Below, piece after piece: positions 14,507-23,582 of a stretch of 35,814 nucleotides of DNA. The number at the start of each line of letters is the position of its first letter. Positions within the stretch are counted from its first letter, which is position 1. The DNA is from a virus: the IMG/VR virus record IMGVR_UViG_3300017749_000046, positions 1 through 35,814 of that record. One strand, 5' to 3'. The position numbers and the translations under genes are program-made. The notes under the pieces were generated by a model. It was not told the origin of the DNA, ran no database searches, and worked only from the letters and a program-made list of their open reading frames with translations.

Positions 14507-15104
14507 TGTCTACGATTTTATCGTTGAGCCTATTGGAGAAAGATATAACAATACAACTAAAGTAAATAATAAAGATTTAATATTAAATTGTAATATAGAA
14601 TCATTTAAGTTTATAAATAAACTTGCTAAAGTTATATCTACGCCAAAAGCTTATAATACTGTTATAAAAAAAGGTGATGAAATTGTAATTCATCATAATG
14701 TTTTTAGAAGATATTATGATATAAAAGGTAAAGAAAAAAACAGTAGTAAATATTTTAAAGACAATCTTTACTTTTGTCAGACAGATCAGGTGTATCTTTA
14801 TAAAAAAAATAATGAGTGGCATTCATTTATGGATAGATGCTTTGTTAAGCCTATTTTAAATAATGACCCTACAAGCCTAGAAAAAGAGCAAAAGCATGTT
14901 GGTATACTAAAGTATGGCAATAGCTCGTTAAAAGCGCTTGAAATCAACCCAGGCGATGTTATAGGCTTTACTCCAAACAGCGAATGGGAGTTTATAGTAG
15001 ATAATGAGCGGTTATATTGTATGAAATCTAATGATATTGTTATTAAGTATGAACGTAAAGAAAACCAAACTGAATATAATCCAAGCTGGGCAAAAAGCAG
15101 TTGA
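14499..15104 (+). CDS. Putative tandem Cpn10 (GroES-like) protein
   Basis: A 201-residue protein that reads as two successive GroES-type beta barrels. Domain 1 (about 4-102): strand YDFIVEPIG, a flexible stretch ending LILN where GroES has GGIVL, strand KLAKVISTP (matching KAKVISVG of the GroES in this window), then VIKKGDEIVIHHN (matching VKxGDxVxF) and closing NLYFCQTDQVYLYKK. Domain 2 (about 113-185): CFVKPI, HVGILKYGN, INPGDVIGFTPN, LYCMKSNDIVIKYE. Each order is that of Cpn10: strand, loop, strand, GD turn, closing strand. The second mobile loop lacks an evident hydrophobic tripeptide. The architecture recalls chloroplast Cpn20, also two Cpn10 units. It lies directly upstream of the terminase genes, so a role in folding capsid or packaging proteins is plausible. 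The family assignment is by pattern, not search. Confidence 0.6.
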   Translation: MNSVYDFIVEPIGERYNNTTKVNNKDLILNCNIESFKFINKLAKVISTPKAYNTVIKKGDEIVIHHNVFRRYYDIKGKEKNSSKYFKDNLYFCQTDQVYLYKKNNEWHSFMDRCFVKPILNNDPTSLEKEQKHVGILKYGNSSLKALEINPGDVIGFTPNSEWEFIVDNERLYCMKSNDIVIKYERKENQTEYNPSWAKSS

Positions 15105-15315
15105 GGAGTTAATCAAAGTAGCCAAAGAAGCTATTGTAGATTCAGAAGATGACATATCAGCCGATAGATTAAAAAATGCAGCAGCTACAAAAAAACTAGC
15201 AATATTTGATGCGTTTGAAATATTAACAAGAATTGAAACCGAAGAAAAGTTATTAGAAGACAAATCTGGTAATCAAAAAACATTCGGGGGCTTTGCTGAA
15301 AAAAGATCTAAATGA
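15049..15315 (+). CDS. Candidate small terminase subunit
   Basis: An 88-residue, helical, charged protein immediately before the large terminase, whose start it overlaps by 4 bases (ATGA). It contains LNIIQAGQKAVEELIKVAKE, DISADRLKNAAATKKLAI and FDAFEILTRIETEEKLLE, then the ending FGGFAEKRSK. The position, helical content and coupling fit a small terminase, which recognises phage DNA and regulates the large subunit, but no helix-turn-helix is certain, so the call is mainly from context. An earlier in-frame ATG at 15031 would add MILLLS. I prefer 15049 because those extra residues look unlike the rest and would deepen the overlap with the upstream gene, which already overlaps this start by 56 bases. 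Confidence 0.55.
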   Translation: MNVKKTKLNIIQAGQKAVEELIKVAKEAIVDSEDDISADRLKNAAATKKLAIFDAFEILTRIETEEKLLEDKSGNQKTFGGFAEKRSK

Positions 15316-17534
15316 CATATCAGCAAACATTATATTCAGTAATATCTGATTATGTAAAGCCCAATATATTAAAGAAAAAAAATAAACAAAAAAGCTGGGA
15401 ATACGGTTATAACAAAGAGCATGATTTAGTTGTAATAAGCAAATCAGGTGAACTTGGTGAAGTATACGATATTCAAGGCTTAAAAATAGGCTTACCATTA
15501 ATCAATAGATGCTTTAAAAGATCTAATAAAAAACAAGAGCAATATTGGCAGAAATTTAATTATCCTAAAGAATTACAAAAAATTAAAAGTGTTTTCGATT
15601 GGAATAATTATCCCGATAATTTTAAAGAGCAATGGTACGACTATATAGATAATGAATTTAAATACAGAGAAGAAGGGTTTGCATTTTACAATAACGGTGC
15701 TGAAACTTATATTACTGGGTCTCATTACATGTACCTGCAGTGGACTAAAATTGACGTTGGGGCCGCTGACTTTAGGGAATCAAATAGATTATTCTATATT
15801 TTCTGGGAAGCGTGTAAAGCAGATACCAGATGTTATGGAATATGCTATCTCAAAAACAGACGGTCTGGGTTTAGCTTCATGGCATCGAACGAAACTGTTA
15901 ACCAGGCAACCATGTCAAGTGACGCAAGATTTGGTATTTTATCAAAAACTGGGGCTGATGCCAAAAAAATGTTTACCGATAAAGTTGTTCCAATATCAAT
16001 CAATTATCCCTTTTTCTTCAAGCCCGTTCAAGACGGTATGGATCGTCCGAAAACAGAGCTTGCTTACCGAGTGCCCGCCTCCAAACTAACTCGGCGCAAG
16101 ATAGAAGTAGGCGAACAATTAGCTGAAATTGATGGGCTTGATACTACAATCGACTGGAAAAATACAGGCGATAATTCATATGATGGAGAAAAGCTAAAGC
16201 TTTTAATTCATGATGAATCTGGCAAGTGGGAAAGACCAGATAATATAATTAATAACTGGAGAGTAACTAAAACAACATTAAGGCTAGGTAGTAGAGTAGT
16301 CGGTAAATGTATGATGGGATCTACATCTAACTCTTTAGACAAAGGAGGTAATAATTTTAAAAAATTATATGAAGGATCAGATGTTACTAAAAGAAACCGC
16401 AACGGACAGACTAGCTCAGGATTATATTCTTTGTTCATACCTATGGAATGGAATTACGAAGGATTCATTGATGTGCATGGAATACCTGTATTCGATACAC
16501 CAAAAAAATCAGTCAAAAGTATTGATGGAACGGAAATAGATACTGGAGTAATTAATTATTGGATAAATGAAGTTGACGGATTAAAAAAAGATCAAGATGC
16601 TTTAAATGAATTTTATCGTCAATTTCCGCGAACTACTCAACATGCATTTCGAGACGAAACAAAACAATCTTTATTTAATCTAACTAAGATATACGAGCAA
16701 ATAGATTATATTGAAGAAATAAAATATACCGGCCTTATTACGCAAGGCAATTTTCAATGGCAGGGCGGCATTAAAGATTCATTAGTTGAATTTGCGCCTA
16801 ATAACAATGGGAGATTTTTTATTTCATGGGTTCCCCCTCATAATATGCAAAATAGATCTATAGCTAAAGGTAATTTAAGATACCCGGCTAATGAACACTG
16901 TGGTGCATTTGGATGTGACAGTTATGATATATCAGGTACAGTTGACGGAAGAGGATCTAAGGGATCTTTACATGGGCTTACAAAATTTACAATGGAAGAT
17001 ATACCGCCCAATCATTTCTTTTTAGAATATATATCACGGCCTGATAATGCAGAAATATTTTTTGAGGATGTACTAATGGCTTTAGTATTTTACGGAATGC
17101 CAATACTCGCAGAAAATAATAAACCTAGATTATTATATTATTTAAAAAGAAGAGGATATAGAGGATACTCTATGAATAGACCAGATAAAGTTTATAATAA
17201 ATTATCAATAACAGAAAGAGAGATAGGTGGAGTGCCTAACTCTAGTGAAGATATGAAGCAAGCTCACGCAGCGGCTATAGAATCCTATATTGATTCTCAC
17301 GTAGGGTTTAACGGGGAGACACACGGAGACTTATATTTTACAAGAACATTAAATGATTGGTCAAAATTTAATCTTAACAACAGAACGAAGCATGATGCTT
17401 CTATAAGTTCTGGTCTTGCTATAATGGCTTGTAATAAAAATAAATATGCACCAGTAGCAAAAAAAGTTTTTCAGCCTGTTAATTTGGGTATAAAAAGATA
17501 TAACAACGATGGATTTACATCAAAAATAATTTAA
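15312..17534 (+). CDS. terL: Terminase large subunit
   Basis: A 740-residue packaging motor that pumps and cuts phage DNA at the portal. The ATPase half shows KNRRSGFSFM (181-190) in the Walker A position, without the usual GKS/T; KLLIHDE (296-302) as Walker B with the catalytic E302; and GSTSN (336-340) as the coupling motif. The nuclease half shows a first acidic site in GCDSYD (534-539, D536), a second at AENN (600-603, E601) and a third at RTKHDAS (691-697, D695), the RNase H-like triad pattern. The length is at the high end for terminases because of a long N-terminal region (1-150). It is coupled to the small gene upstream by ATGA and followed after 4 bases by the portal gene. Confidence 0.92.
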   Translation: MTYQQTLYSVISDYVKPNILKKKNKQKSWEYGYNKEHDLVVISKSGELGEVYDIQGLKIGLPLINRCFKRSNKKQEQYWQKFNYPKELQKIKSVFDWNNYPDNFKEQWYDYIDNEFKYREEGFAFYNNGAETYITGSHYMYLQWTKIDVGAADFRESNRLFYIFWEACKADTRCYGICYLKNRRSGFSFMASNETVNQATMSSDARFGILSKTGADAKKMFTDKVVPISINYPFFFKPVQDGMDRPKTELAYRVPASKLTRRKIEVGEQLAEIDGLDTTIDWKNTGDNSYDGEKLKLLIHDESGKWERPDNIINNWRVTKTTLRLGSRVVGKCMMGSTSNSLDKGGNNFKKLYEGSDVTKRNRNGQTSSGLYSLFIPMEWNYEGFIDVHGIPVFDTPKKSVKSIDGTEIDTGVINYWINEVDGLKKDQDALNEFYRQFPRTTQHAFRDETKQSLFNLTKIYEQIDYIEEIKYTGLITQGNFQWQGGIKDSLVEFAPNNNGRFFISWVPPHNMQNRSIAKGNLRYPANEHCGAFGCDSYDISGTVDGRGSKGSLHGLTKFTMEDIPPNHFFLEYISRPDNAEIFFEDVLMALVFYGMPILAENNKPRLLYYLKRRGYRGYSMNRPDKVYNKLSITEREIGGVPNSSEDMKQAHAAAIESYIDSHVGFNGETHGDLYFTRTLNDWSKFNLNNRTKHDASISSGLAIMACNKNKYAPVAKKVFQPVNLGIKRYNNDGFTSKII

Positions 17535-17538
17535 ATAG

Positions 17539-19953
17539 ATGGTTAACACAAATTATAACAGTTCATTTCCAGATCAGGTAGTACCTGATTCCGTAAAGAA
17601 TAGTTATGACTATGGCTTACAAGTTTCACAAGCTATAGAAAATGAATGGTTCAGGCAGGACATCGGAGGTGAAAGGTATTTGCAAAATTTTCAAAATTAC
17701 CATGCGCTAAGGCTTTATGCTAGAGGTGAACAGCCTATCCAAAAATATAAAGATGAATTATCAATTAATGGTGATTTATCTTATTTAAATTTAGATTGGA
17801 AAATTGTTCCAGTAATACCTAAGTTTGTTGATATAGTAGTTAATGGAATGACAGATAAAGGTTATGAAATTAAATCATTTGCTACCGATCCATTTGCACT
17901 TAAAGAAAGAACTGATTTTGCTTTTAATGCAATGCGTGATATAATTAATAAAGAATACATTGAGCAAATGAATGCGGCAACAGGGCAAAATTTTTATGCT
18001 TCTGCTCAGCCTGATAAATTACCAGCCTCTCGTGAAGAATTAGATCTTTATTTACAATTAAACTATAAACAAAGCGTTGAAATTGCTGAAGAGGAAATAA
18101 TTAAAAATGTTTTTTCTTTTAATAAATATGATGAAATACAACGCCGGATTGCTTATGATTTAGCTGTATTAGGTATTGGTATATCTAAAACTAGCTTTAA
18201 TTTTTCAGAAGGTATTACTGTTGATTATGTAGATCCAGCTTCGGTAGTATACTCTTATACAGAAGATCCTAATTTTGAAGATATATATTATGTTGGAGAA
18301 GTTAAAAATTTAAGTCTTTCAGAAGTAAAAAGATTATACCCTAATTTAACAGATCAAGATTTAGAAGAAATACAAAAATACAGAGGCCCTTCTAATTATA
18401 GTAATTATGTAAGAAACTACGGAGGGCAAGATGATGCTAATTTAATATCAGTGCTGTTTTTTGAATATAAAACCTACACTAATCAAGTTTTTAAATTAAA
18501 AAATACAGATCAAGGATTAGAAAAAATATTAGAAAAAGATGATACTTTTAACCCGCCTGAAAATGATAACTTTAGCAAAGTTTCAAGAAGTATAGAAGTT
18601 TTATACACAGGAGCTAAAGTATTAGGGCTAAGTAAGTTGCTTGATTGGAAAATGGCAGAAAATATGACCCGCCCTAATTCTGATGTTACTAAAGTAAATA
18701 TGAATTATTCTATATGTGCACCTAGAATGTATAAAGGGCGCATAGATTCTATTGTTAGTCGTATTACAAGCTTTGCTGATATGATTCAATTAACTCATTT
18801 AAAACTTCAACAAGTCTTAGCTAGAATAGTTCCTGACGGTGTTTATTTAGATATGGACGGATTAGCGGAAGTTGATTTGGGGAATGGAACAAATTATAAT
18901 CCGGCGGAAGCATTAAACATGTATTTTCAAACGGGTAGCATTGTTGGAAGATCTTTAACTCAAGATGGTGATTTAAATAGAGGCAAAGTGCCCATTCAGG
19001 AATTACAGTCATCAAGTGGTATGGCTAAAATACAATCTTTGATATCTACTTATCAATATTATTTACAAATGATAAGGGATGTTACAGGATTAAACGAAGC
19101 GGTTGACGGCAGTACACCGGACAAAAATGCATTAGTTGGGTTACAAAAAATGGCTGCCGCTAATTCTAATGTAGCCACAAGACACATATTAAAAGCTTTA
19201 ATGTACATAACTATTAAAATAGCTGAAAATGTAAGCTTGCGGGCTAATGACGCATTACAATTTCCATTAACAAAAGATGCGTTGCTTAATAGCATTAACA
19301 CATTTAATGTTAATACACTTGAAGAAATGGAAAAGGTAGCAATGCACGATTTTGGTATATTTTTAGAACTAGAACCAGACGAAGAAGAAAAAGCAAAACT
19401 AGAACAAAATATACAAGTAGCTTTACAGTCTGGTGGAATAGATTTAGATGATGCTATTGATGTTAGACAAATATCAAATTTAAAATTAGCCAATCAATTA
19501 TTAAAACTTAAAAGAAAAGAAAAAGGAGCACGAGATCAACAAGCCGCTCAGGCTAATATTCAAGCTCAAGCGCAGGCTAATGCACAGGCTTCTGAAGCAG
19601 CGGCGCTGGCTGAAGTACAAAAGCAACAAGCCTTAGCCGAAACAAAAGTGCAGATTGAAAAAGCTAAATCAGATTTTGAAATTGCTAGAATGGAACAAGA
19701 GGCATTAATTAAGAAACAATTAATGGCAGAAGAATTTAGTTATAATATGCAACTAGCTCAAATACAAGCATCTGCAACAACAAAAAAAGAACAAGAAATA
19801 GAAGATAGAAAAGATAAGCGTGTAAAAATACAAGGTACACAACAATCTGAACTTATTGATCAAAGAAAAAATGATTTATTACCTAAAGATTTTGAATCAG
19901 CGGGTAACGATAATCTAAGTGGCTTTGGCTTAGAGCAATTTGAGCCGAGGTAA
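17539..19953 (+). CDS. Portal protein
   Basis: An 804-residue protein between terminase and scaffold, the standard portal position. The N-terminal and central part (1-640) has features of podoviral portals: LDWKIVPVIPKFVDIVVNGM (85-105), FSEGITVDYVDPASVVYS, and a long helical region with YYLQMIRDVTGLNEAVDG and ALVGLQKMAAANSN. The C-terminal 150 residues are an Ala/Gln-rich coiled coil (about 655-765; QAAQANIQAQAQANAQASEA) and a polar tail. Dodecamers of this protein form the vertex through which DNA enters and leaves and to which the neck attaches. The extended C-terminal coiled coil could form the barrel inside the head. The call rests on position, length and pattern. Confidence 0.88.
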   Translation: MVNTNYNSSFPDQVVPDSVKNSYDYGLQVSQAIENEWFRQDIGGERYLQNFQNYHALRLYARGEQPIQKYKDELSINGDLSYLNLDWKIVPVIPKFVDIVVNGMTDKGYEIKSFATDPFALKERTDFAFNAMRDIINKEYIEQMNAATGQNFYASAQPDKLPASREELDLYLQLNYKQSVEIAEEEIIKNVFSFNKYDEIQRRIAYDLAVLGIGISKTSFNFSEGITVDYVDPASVVYSYTEDPNFEDIYYVGEVKNLSLSEVKRLYPNLTDQDLEEIQKYRGPSNYSNYVRNYGGQDDANLISVLFFEYKTYTNQVFKLKNTDQGLEKILEKDDTFNPPENDNFSKVSRSIEVLYTGAKVLGLSKLLDWKMAENMTRPNSDVTKVNMNYSICAPRMYKGRIDSIVSRITSFADMIQLTHLKLQQVLARIVPDGVYLDMDGLAEVDLGNGTNYNPAEALNMYFQTGSIVGRSLTQDGDLNRGKVPIQELQSSSGMAKIQSLISTYQYYLQMIRDVTGLNEAVDGSTPDKNALVGLQKMAAANSNVATRHILKALMYITIKIAENVSLRANDALQFPLTKDALLNSINTFNVNTLEEMEKVAMHDFGIFLELEPDEEEKAKLEQNIQVALQSGGIDLDDAIDVRQISNLKLANQLLKLKRKEKGARDQQAAQANIQAQAQANAQASEAAALAEVQKQQALAETKVQIEKAKSDFEIARMEQEALIKKQLMAEEFSYNMQLAQIQASATTKKEQEIEDRKDKRVKIQGTQQSELIDQRKNDLLPKDFESAGNDNLSGFGLEQFEPR

Positions 19954-19984
19954 ATTTTATTAATTAATTTTATATTATCATATT

Positions 19985-21205
19985 ATGTCAACAGAAGTAA
20001 AACAAGAAGGGGATTTTAAAATTAAAAAAAGAACTCCTAAAAAATTAGTAGGAAAAGAAGATATTATTAAAGTAGATCTTTCTAAACCGGCTGTAGAACT
20101 TAAAAAAGAAGAAGATGCCATTCAAAAGCAAAGCGCAGATGAAGTACCTGTACGCAACGAATCCGAAACTAGCGAAGGAATTCGAGAAGGAAACGAGCAG
20201 CCAACAGATGAAAAATCTACCAGACAAGATAATAGCAATGCTAGCGAAGCAGAAGTAGACTCTCCTATTCAAGTTATTGAAGATGAAGAAGATAATTCTG
20301 AAGAGGCAGGAGTGGATAGAAGCAATGAAGCTTCCTCTACCGTATCGGAACAAAAAGAAGTATTATCGGAAACAAAAGCACAAAAGCTTCCCGAGGGAGT
20401 AGAGAAACTTATAAAGTTTATGGAAGAAACGGGTGGTACTGTTGAAGACTATGCTAGGCTTAATGCGGACTACTCTAATGTAGACAATAACACGTTGTTA
20501 AGAGAATATTATAAAACAAGTAAACCTCATTTAGATTCAGAAGATGTAAATCTACTATTAGAAGATTTTACATGGGACGAAGAAGTTGATGAGGATAGGG
20601 ACATACGCAAGAAAAAAATTGCGTATAAAGAAGAAGTTGCAAAAGCTAAAAACTTTTTAGAGCAAACTAAGAGTAAATATTACGAGGAAATAAAATTAAG
20701 GCCTGGTGTTACTCAAGAGCAACAAAAAGCTACAGACTTTTTCAACCGATATACTGAAGAGCAGAAGCGTAATGAAACTGTTCGTGAGGGATTTATAAAT
20801 ACTACTAAAGACTATTTTTCTAATGATTTCAAAGGTTTTGATTTTAAATTAGGGGATAAAAAAGTTAGATACGGTATTAAAGATCCTGAATCAACCGCTG
20901 ATAATCAAAAAGATCTTACAGATTTTGTTGGGACGTTCCTTGGCAAAGATGGTCAAATGAAAGATCCAGCTGGTTATCATAAAGCAATTTATGCTGCCCG
21001 TAATGCTGATACTATGGCAACACATTTCTATGAGCAAGGCCGTGCCGATGCTATAAAAGATCAAGTTGCTAAAACTAAAAACATAACTACCGAGCCCAGG
21101 CAAACTGCTCCGGGCGATGTATTTGTTAATGGGTTAAAAGTAAAAGCTATTAGTGGACTAGACTCTTCAAAACTTAAAATTAAAACAAAAAAATTTAACA
21201 ATTAA
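19985..21205 (+). CDS. Scaffold-like head assembly protein
   Basis: A 406-residue, highly charged, helix-rich protein between portal and major capsid protein, where scaffold genes lie. The N-terminus has KIKKRTPKKLVG, then a long acidic, low-complexity region (about 40-135) rich in Glu, Ser and Asp. A helical core follows (KLIKFMEETGGTVEDYARLN, and AKAKNFLEQTKSKYYEEIK). The C-terminus ends LKIKTKKFNN, a basic segment echoing the N-terminal one; basic C-terminal tails often contact the capsid protein in scaffolds. No protease motif is visible. The leader is AT-rich and lacks a Shine-Dalgarno sequence. The call is from position and composition. Confidence 0.7.
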   Translation: MSTEVKQEGDFKIKKRTPKKLVGKEDIIKVDLSKPAVELKKEEDAIQKQSADEVPVRNESETSEGIREGNEQPTDEKSTRQDNSNASEAEVDSPIQVIEDEEDNSEEAGVDRSNEASSTVSEQKEVLSETKAQKLPEGVEKLIKFMEETGGTVEDYARLNADYSNVDNNTLLREYYKTSKPHLDSEDVNLLLEDFTWDEEVDEDRDIRKKKIAYKEEVAKAKNFLEQTKSKYYEEIKLRPGVTQEQQKATDFFNRYTEEQKRNETVREGFINTTKDYFSNDFKGFDFKLGDKKVRYGIKDPESTADNQKDLTDFVGTFLGKDGQMKDPAGYHKAIYAARNADTMATHFYEQGRADAIKDQVAKTKNITTEPRQTAPGDVFVNGLKVKAISGLDSSKLKIKTKKFNN

Positions 21206-21215
21206 AATTTAAAGA

Positions 21216-22661
21216 ATGGCAAATGTAGTACCCTCGTTTGGGTCAATTAAACCTAGTCAGAAGCAACAAGCTCTGTCTACAAATTATCTGCAATTTACAG
21301 ATAAAGCTGGCGATGATTTTTCAGATTTCGCAGCACAATATCTTCCTGAGATCTACGAACAAGAAGTAGAGCGATACGGAAACCGAACTCTTTCTGGATT
21401 CTTACGCATGGTAGGAGCAGAAATGCCTATGACTTCAGATCAAGTAATTTGGTCAGAACAAAATAGATTACATATTGCGTATGATGGTGTTACCAAAGCT
21501 AGCGCAACTACTCTAACTTTTGTATTGAATGCCGCTGCGGGGCCTAACTTTGTGGCTAATACAATTTCTAAAAATCAAACCATTGTAGTAATGGATCCCG
21601 CTACAGGTAAGGAAGTAAAAGCTTTAGTTACCAATAGTGTTGACACTACTGCTATTTTGGCTACAATTACTGTTGCTACTTACACAGGGGCTGATCTTGC
21701 CGCTACTTTTGGAGCTGGAGCAATTGCTACTCTTAAGATATTTGTATATGGTTCTGAATATAGAAAAGGAACTGGCGATGCCGATATTAAAAGCGTAACA
21801 CCTTCTTTTACTCAATTTAATAACTCACCAATTATTATTAAAGAAAAATATGTGGTCAATGGATCAGATATGGCTCAGATTGGTTGGGTTGAAGTTGCTA
21901 CTGAAGATGGAACATCTGGATACCTATGGTACCTAAAAGCTGAGTCTGAAACTAGATTAAGATTTGAAGATTATCTTGAAATGTCAATGGTTGAAGGTGA
22001 AAAAGCTGCTGCAGGTTCTGGGGTAGCCGGAATCGCTCCAACTCTTAATGGCACTGAAGGTCTTTTTGCTGCTATTAATGCTAGAGGTAATGTACTAAAC
22101 AATTTTAGTGCTGCTGCAGGTCTTGGTGAATTTGACAGTATTCTTAAAAATCTAGATACTCAGGGTGCTATTGAAGAGAACATGCTTTTCTTAAATAGAA
22201 AAACTTCTTTGGATTTTGACGATATGCTGGCTAACCTTTCTTCTGGAATGGGTGGCGGTACTGCTTTTGGTTTATTTGAAAACTCAGAAGAAATGGCTTT
22301 AAATCTTGGCTTTTCAGGATTTAGAAGAGGTTCTTATGACTTTTACAAAACTGATTGGAAATATCTAAATGACGCTTCTACCCGTGGCGCTACAGCTGTT
22401 TCAGCAATTGATGGAGTTCTTATTCCAGCTGGAACATCAACTGTATACGATCAAATTTTAGGTTCTAATATTCGTAGGCCTTTCTTGCATGTTCGTTACA
22501 GAGCTTCACAAACTGAAGATAGAAGAATGAAATCTTGGATTACTGGATCTGCTGGAGGTGCTTTTACTTCTGACATTGACTCGATGGATATTCACTTTTT
22601 GTCTGAAAGATGTTTGTGTGTACAAGGTGCTAACAATTTCGTATTGTTTACTGCATCATAA
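21216..22661 (+). CDS. Major capsid protein
   Basis: A 481-residue protein downstream of the scaffold-like gene and ending at a strong terminator, the usual place and size for a podoviral capsid subunit. The N-terminal arm (FGSIKPSQKQQALSTNYLQF) is followed by the helical segment DFAAQYLPEIYEQEVERYGN and beta-rich domains. Visible blocks include AEMPMTSDQVIWSEQNRLH, YVVNGSDMAQIGWVEV, LRFEDYLEMSMVEGEKAA (spine-helix-like) and FLHVRYRASQTEDRRMKSW. An HK97-type fold is inferred, not shown. Codons are rich in GCT and other T-ending forms compared with neighbours, as expected of a highly expressed gene. Subunits assemble the icosahedral head with the portal at one vertex. Confidence 0.87.
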   Translation: MANVVPSFGSIKPSQKQQALSTNYLQFTDKAGDDFSDFAAQYLPEIYEQEVERYGNRTLSGFLRMVGAEMPMTSDQVIWSEQNRLHIAYDGVTKASATTLTFVLNAAAGPNFVANTISKNQTIVVMDPATGKEVKALVTNSVDTTAILATITVATYTGADLAATFGAGAIATLKIFVYGSEYRKGTGDADIKSVTPSFTQFNNSPIIIKEKYVVNGSDMAQIGWVEVATEDGTSGYLWYLKAESETRLRFEDYLEMSMVEGEKAAAGSGVAGIAPTLNGTEGLFAAINARGNVLNNFSAAAGLGEFDSILKNLDTQGAIEENMLFLNRKTSLDFDDMLANLSSGMGGGTAFGLFENSEEMALNLGFSGFRRGSYDFYKTDWKYLNDASTRGATAVSAIDGVLIPAGTSTVYDQILGSNIRRPFLHVRYRASQTEDRRMKSWITGSAGGAFTSDIDSMDIHFLSERCLCVQGANNFVLFTAS

Positions 22662-22678
22662 TTTTTTTGATATTAATT

Positions 22679-22707
22679 ACCTCCGCTTAATTGCGGGGGT
22701 AGTTTTT
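22679..22707 (+). terminator. Rho-independent terminator after major capsid gene
   Basis: An 8-base stem (acctccgc with gcgggggt, one G-T wobble) closes a 6-base loop (ttaatt) at 22679-22700 and is followed by agttttt. It starts 17 bases after the capsid gene stop. The GC-rich stem stands out from AT-rich surroundings, a classic intrinsic terminator that would limit read-through from the capsid gene into the tail genes. Confidence 0.8.
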
Positions 22708-22736
22708 ATCTTTTAACTATTTAATTTTATTATATC

Positions 22737-23582
22737 ATGGCTAAAAAAGCTACTCAAGCAGTAAAAGATATTGAGGTTGCACCTCAAGCAATTCAAGCAA
22801 AAGAAGTTGCAAAACCTGCAGCTAAAATATCAATACCAAAAAAATCAGAATGGGAAATTAAAGACAGAACATATTTATTAAGTGGTCTTAAAACTCCATT
22901 AACATATACTATAGCGTCTCGTCATACTGGTCGCTATCCTTTATTGTGGTTTGATAAAGAAAAAAACGAACAAAGAGAATTAAGGTATGCTACTAATCAA
23001 AATTCCCCATTAGTTGATCAACAATCAGGTGAAGCTACATTAGGGCACATTGTTTTTAGAAATGGCACATTAACCGTTACTAAAGAAAAACAAAATTTGC
23101 AAAAATTATTGTCTCTATATCATCCTATGAAAGGCGTGAAATATAGTGAATTTAATGCTGTAGAAGAAGCTGTAGATGATTTAGAAACTATTGAATATAT
23201 AATTGAAGCATTAAATATAGCAAGAGATATGGATATAGACCAAGCTGAAGCTATTTTAAGAGTAGAGGTTGGTTCTAAAGTATCTGACATGAGTTCTAAG
23301 GAGATTAAAAGAGATCTTTTGATATTTGCTAAAGAAAATGCTCAATTGTTCATAGAACTTGCTAATGACGAAAATGTTCAATTAAGAAATGTAGCAATTA
23401 ACGCTACCGAATTGGGCCTTTTAGATTTATCACAAGATCAAAGAACTTTTGCATGGGCTAAAACAGGAAGGAAAATAATGAATGTTCCTTTTGATGAAAA
23501 CCCATATTCGGCTATGGCTGCATTCTTTAAAACAGATGAAGGCATAGAAGTTTACAAATCTATAGAGAAAAAACTTCTATAA
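22737..23582 (+). CDS. Capsid-proximal virion protein of unknown role
   Basis: A 281-residue protein immediately after the capsid gene. The first 35 residues are Ala/Lys/Val-rich and probably disordered. A beta-rich domain follows (TPLTYTIASRHTGRYPLLWF, LRYATNQNSPLVDQQ, LGHIVFRNGTLTV), then a helical, acidic region with NAVEEAVDDLETIEYIIEALN. I recall genes of this pattern directly after the capsid gene in phages of Bacteroidota, but not a proven function; head completion, decoration or a connector ring are possible. It is bracketed by hairpins on both sides, so its dosage may be controlled separately from capsid and tail genes. The start follows an AT-rich leader. Confidence 0.65.
   Translation: MAKKATQAVKDIEVAPQAIQAKEVAKPAAKISIPKKSEWEIKDRTYLLSGLKTPLTYTIASRHTGRYPLLWFDKEKNEQRELRYATNQNSPLVDQQSGEATLGHIVFRNGTLTVTKEKQNLQKLLSLYHPMKGVKYSEFNAVEEAVDDLETIEYIIEALNIARDMDIDQAEAILRVEVGSKVSDMSSKEIKRDLLIFAKENAQLFIELANDENVQLRNVAINATELGLLDLSQDQRTFAWAKTGRKIMNVPFDENPYSAMAAFFKTDEGIEVYKSIEKKLL

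Noticed and set aside
15031-15315. Earlier start at 15031 for the candidate small terminase
   Set aside because: It would add MILLLS, unlike the hydrophilic remainder, and deepen the overlap with the upstream gene; 15049 is more likely, though not proven.
15652-16089. 145-codon open frame on the plus strand inside the terminase gene
   Set aside because: It lies wholly within a clear terminase frame that carries conserved motifs; its own translation has no recognisable features.
20045-20353. Phe/Ile-rich open frame on the minus strand opposite the scaffold-like gene
   Set aside because: It is the complement of Glu/Lys-rich codons (GAA, AAA read as TTC, TTT) and lies fully inside the coding gene.
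22662-22736. A Bacteroidota-type promoter (TAnnTTTG) before the gene at 22737
   Set aside because: I looked for the -7 element in the intergenic gaps and saw only loose A/T-rich near matches, not enough to call a promoter.
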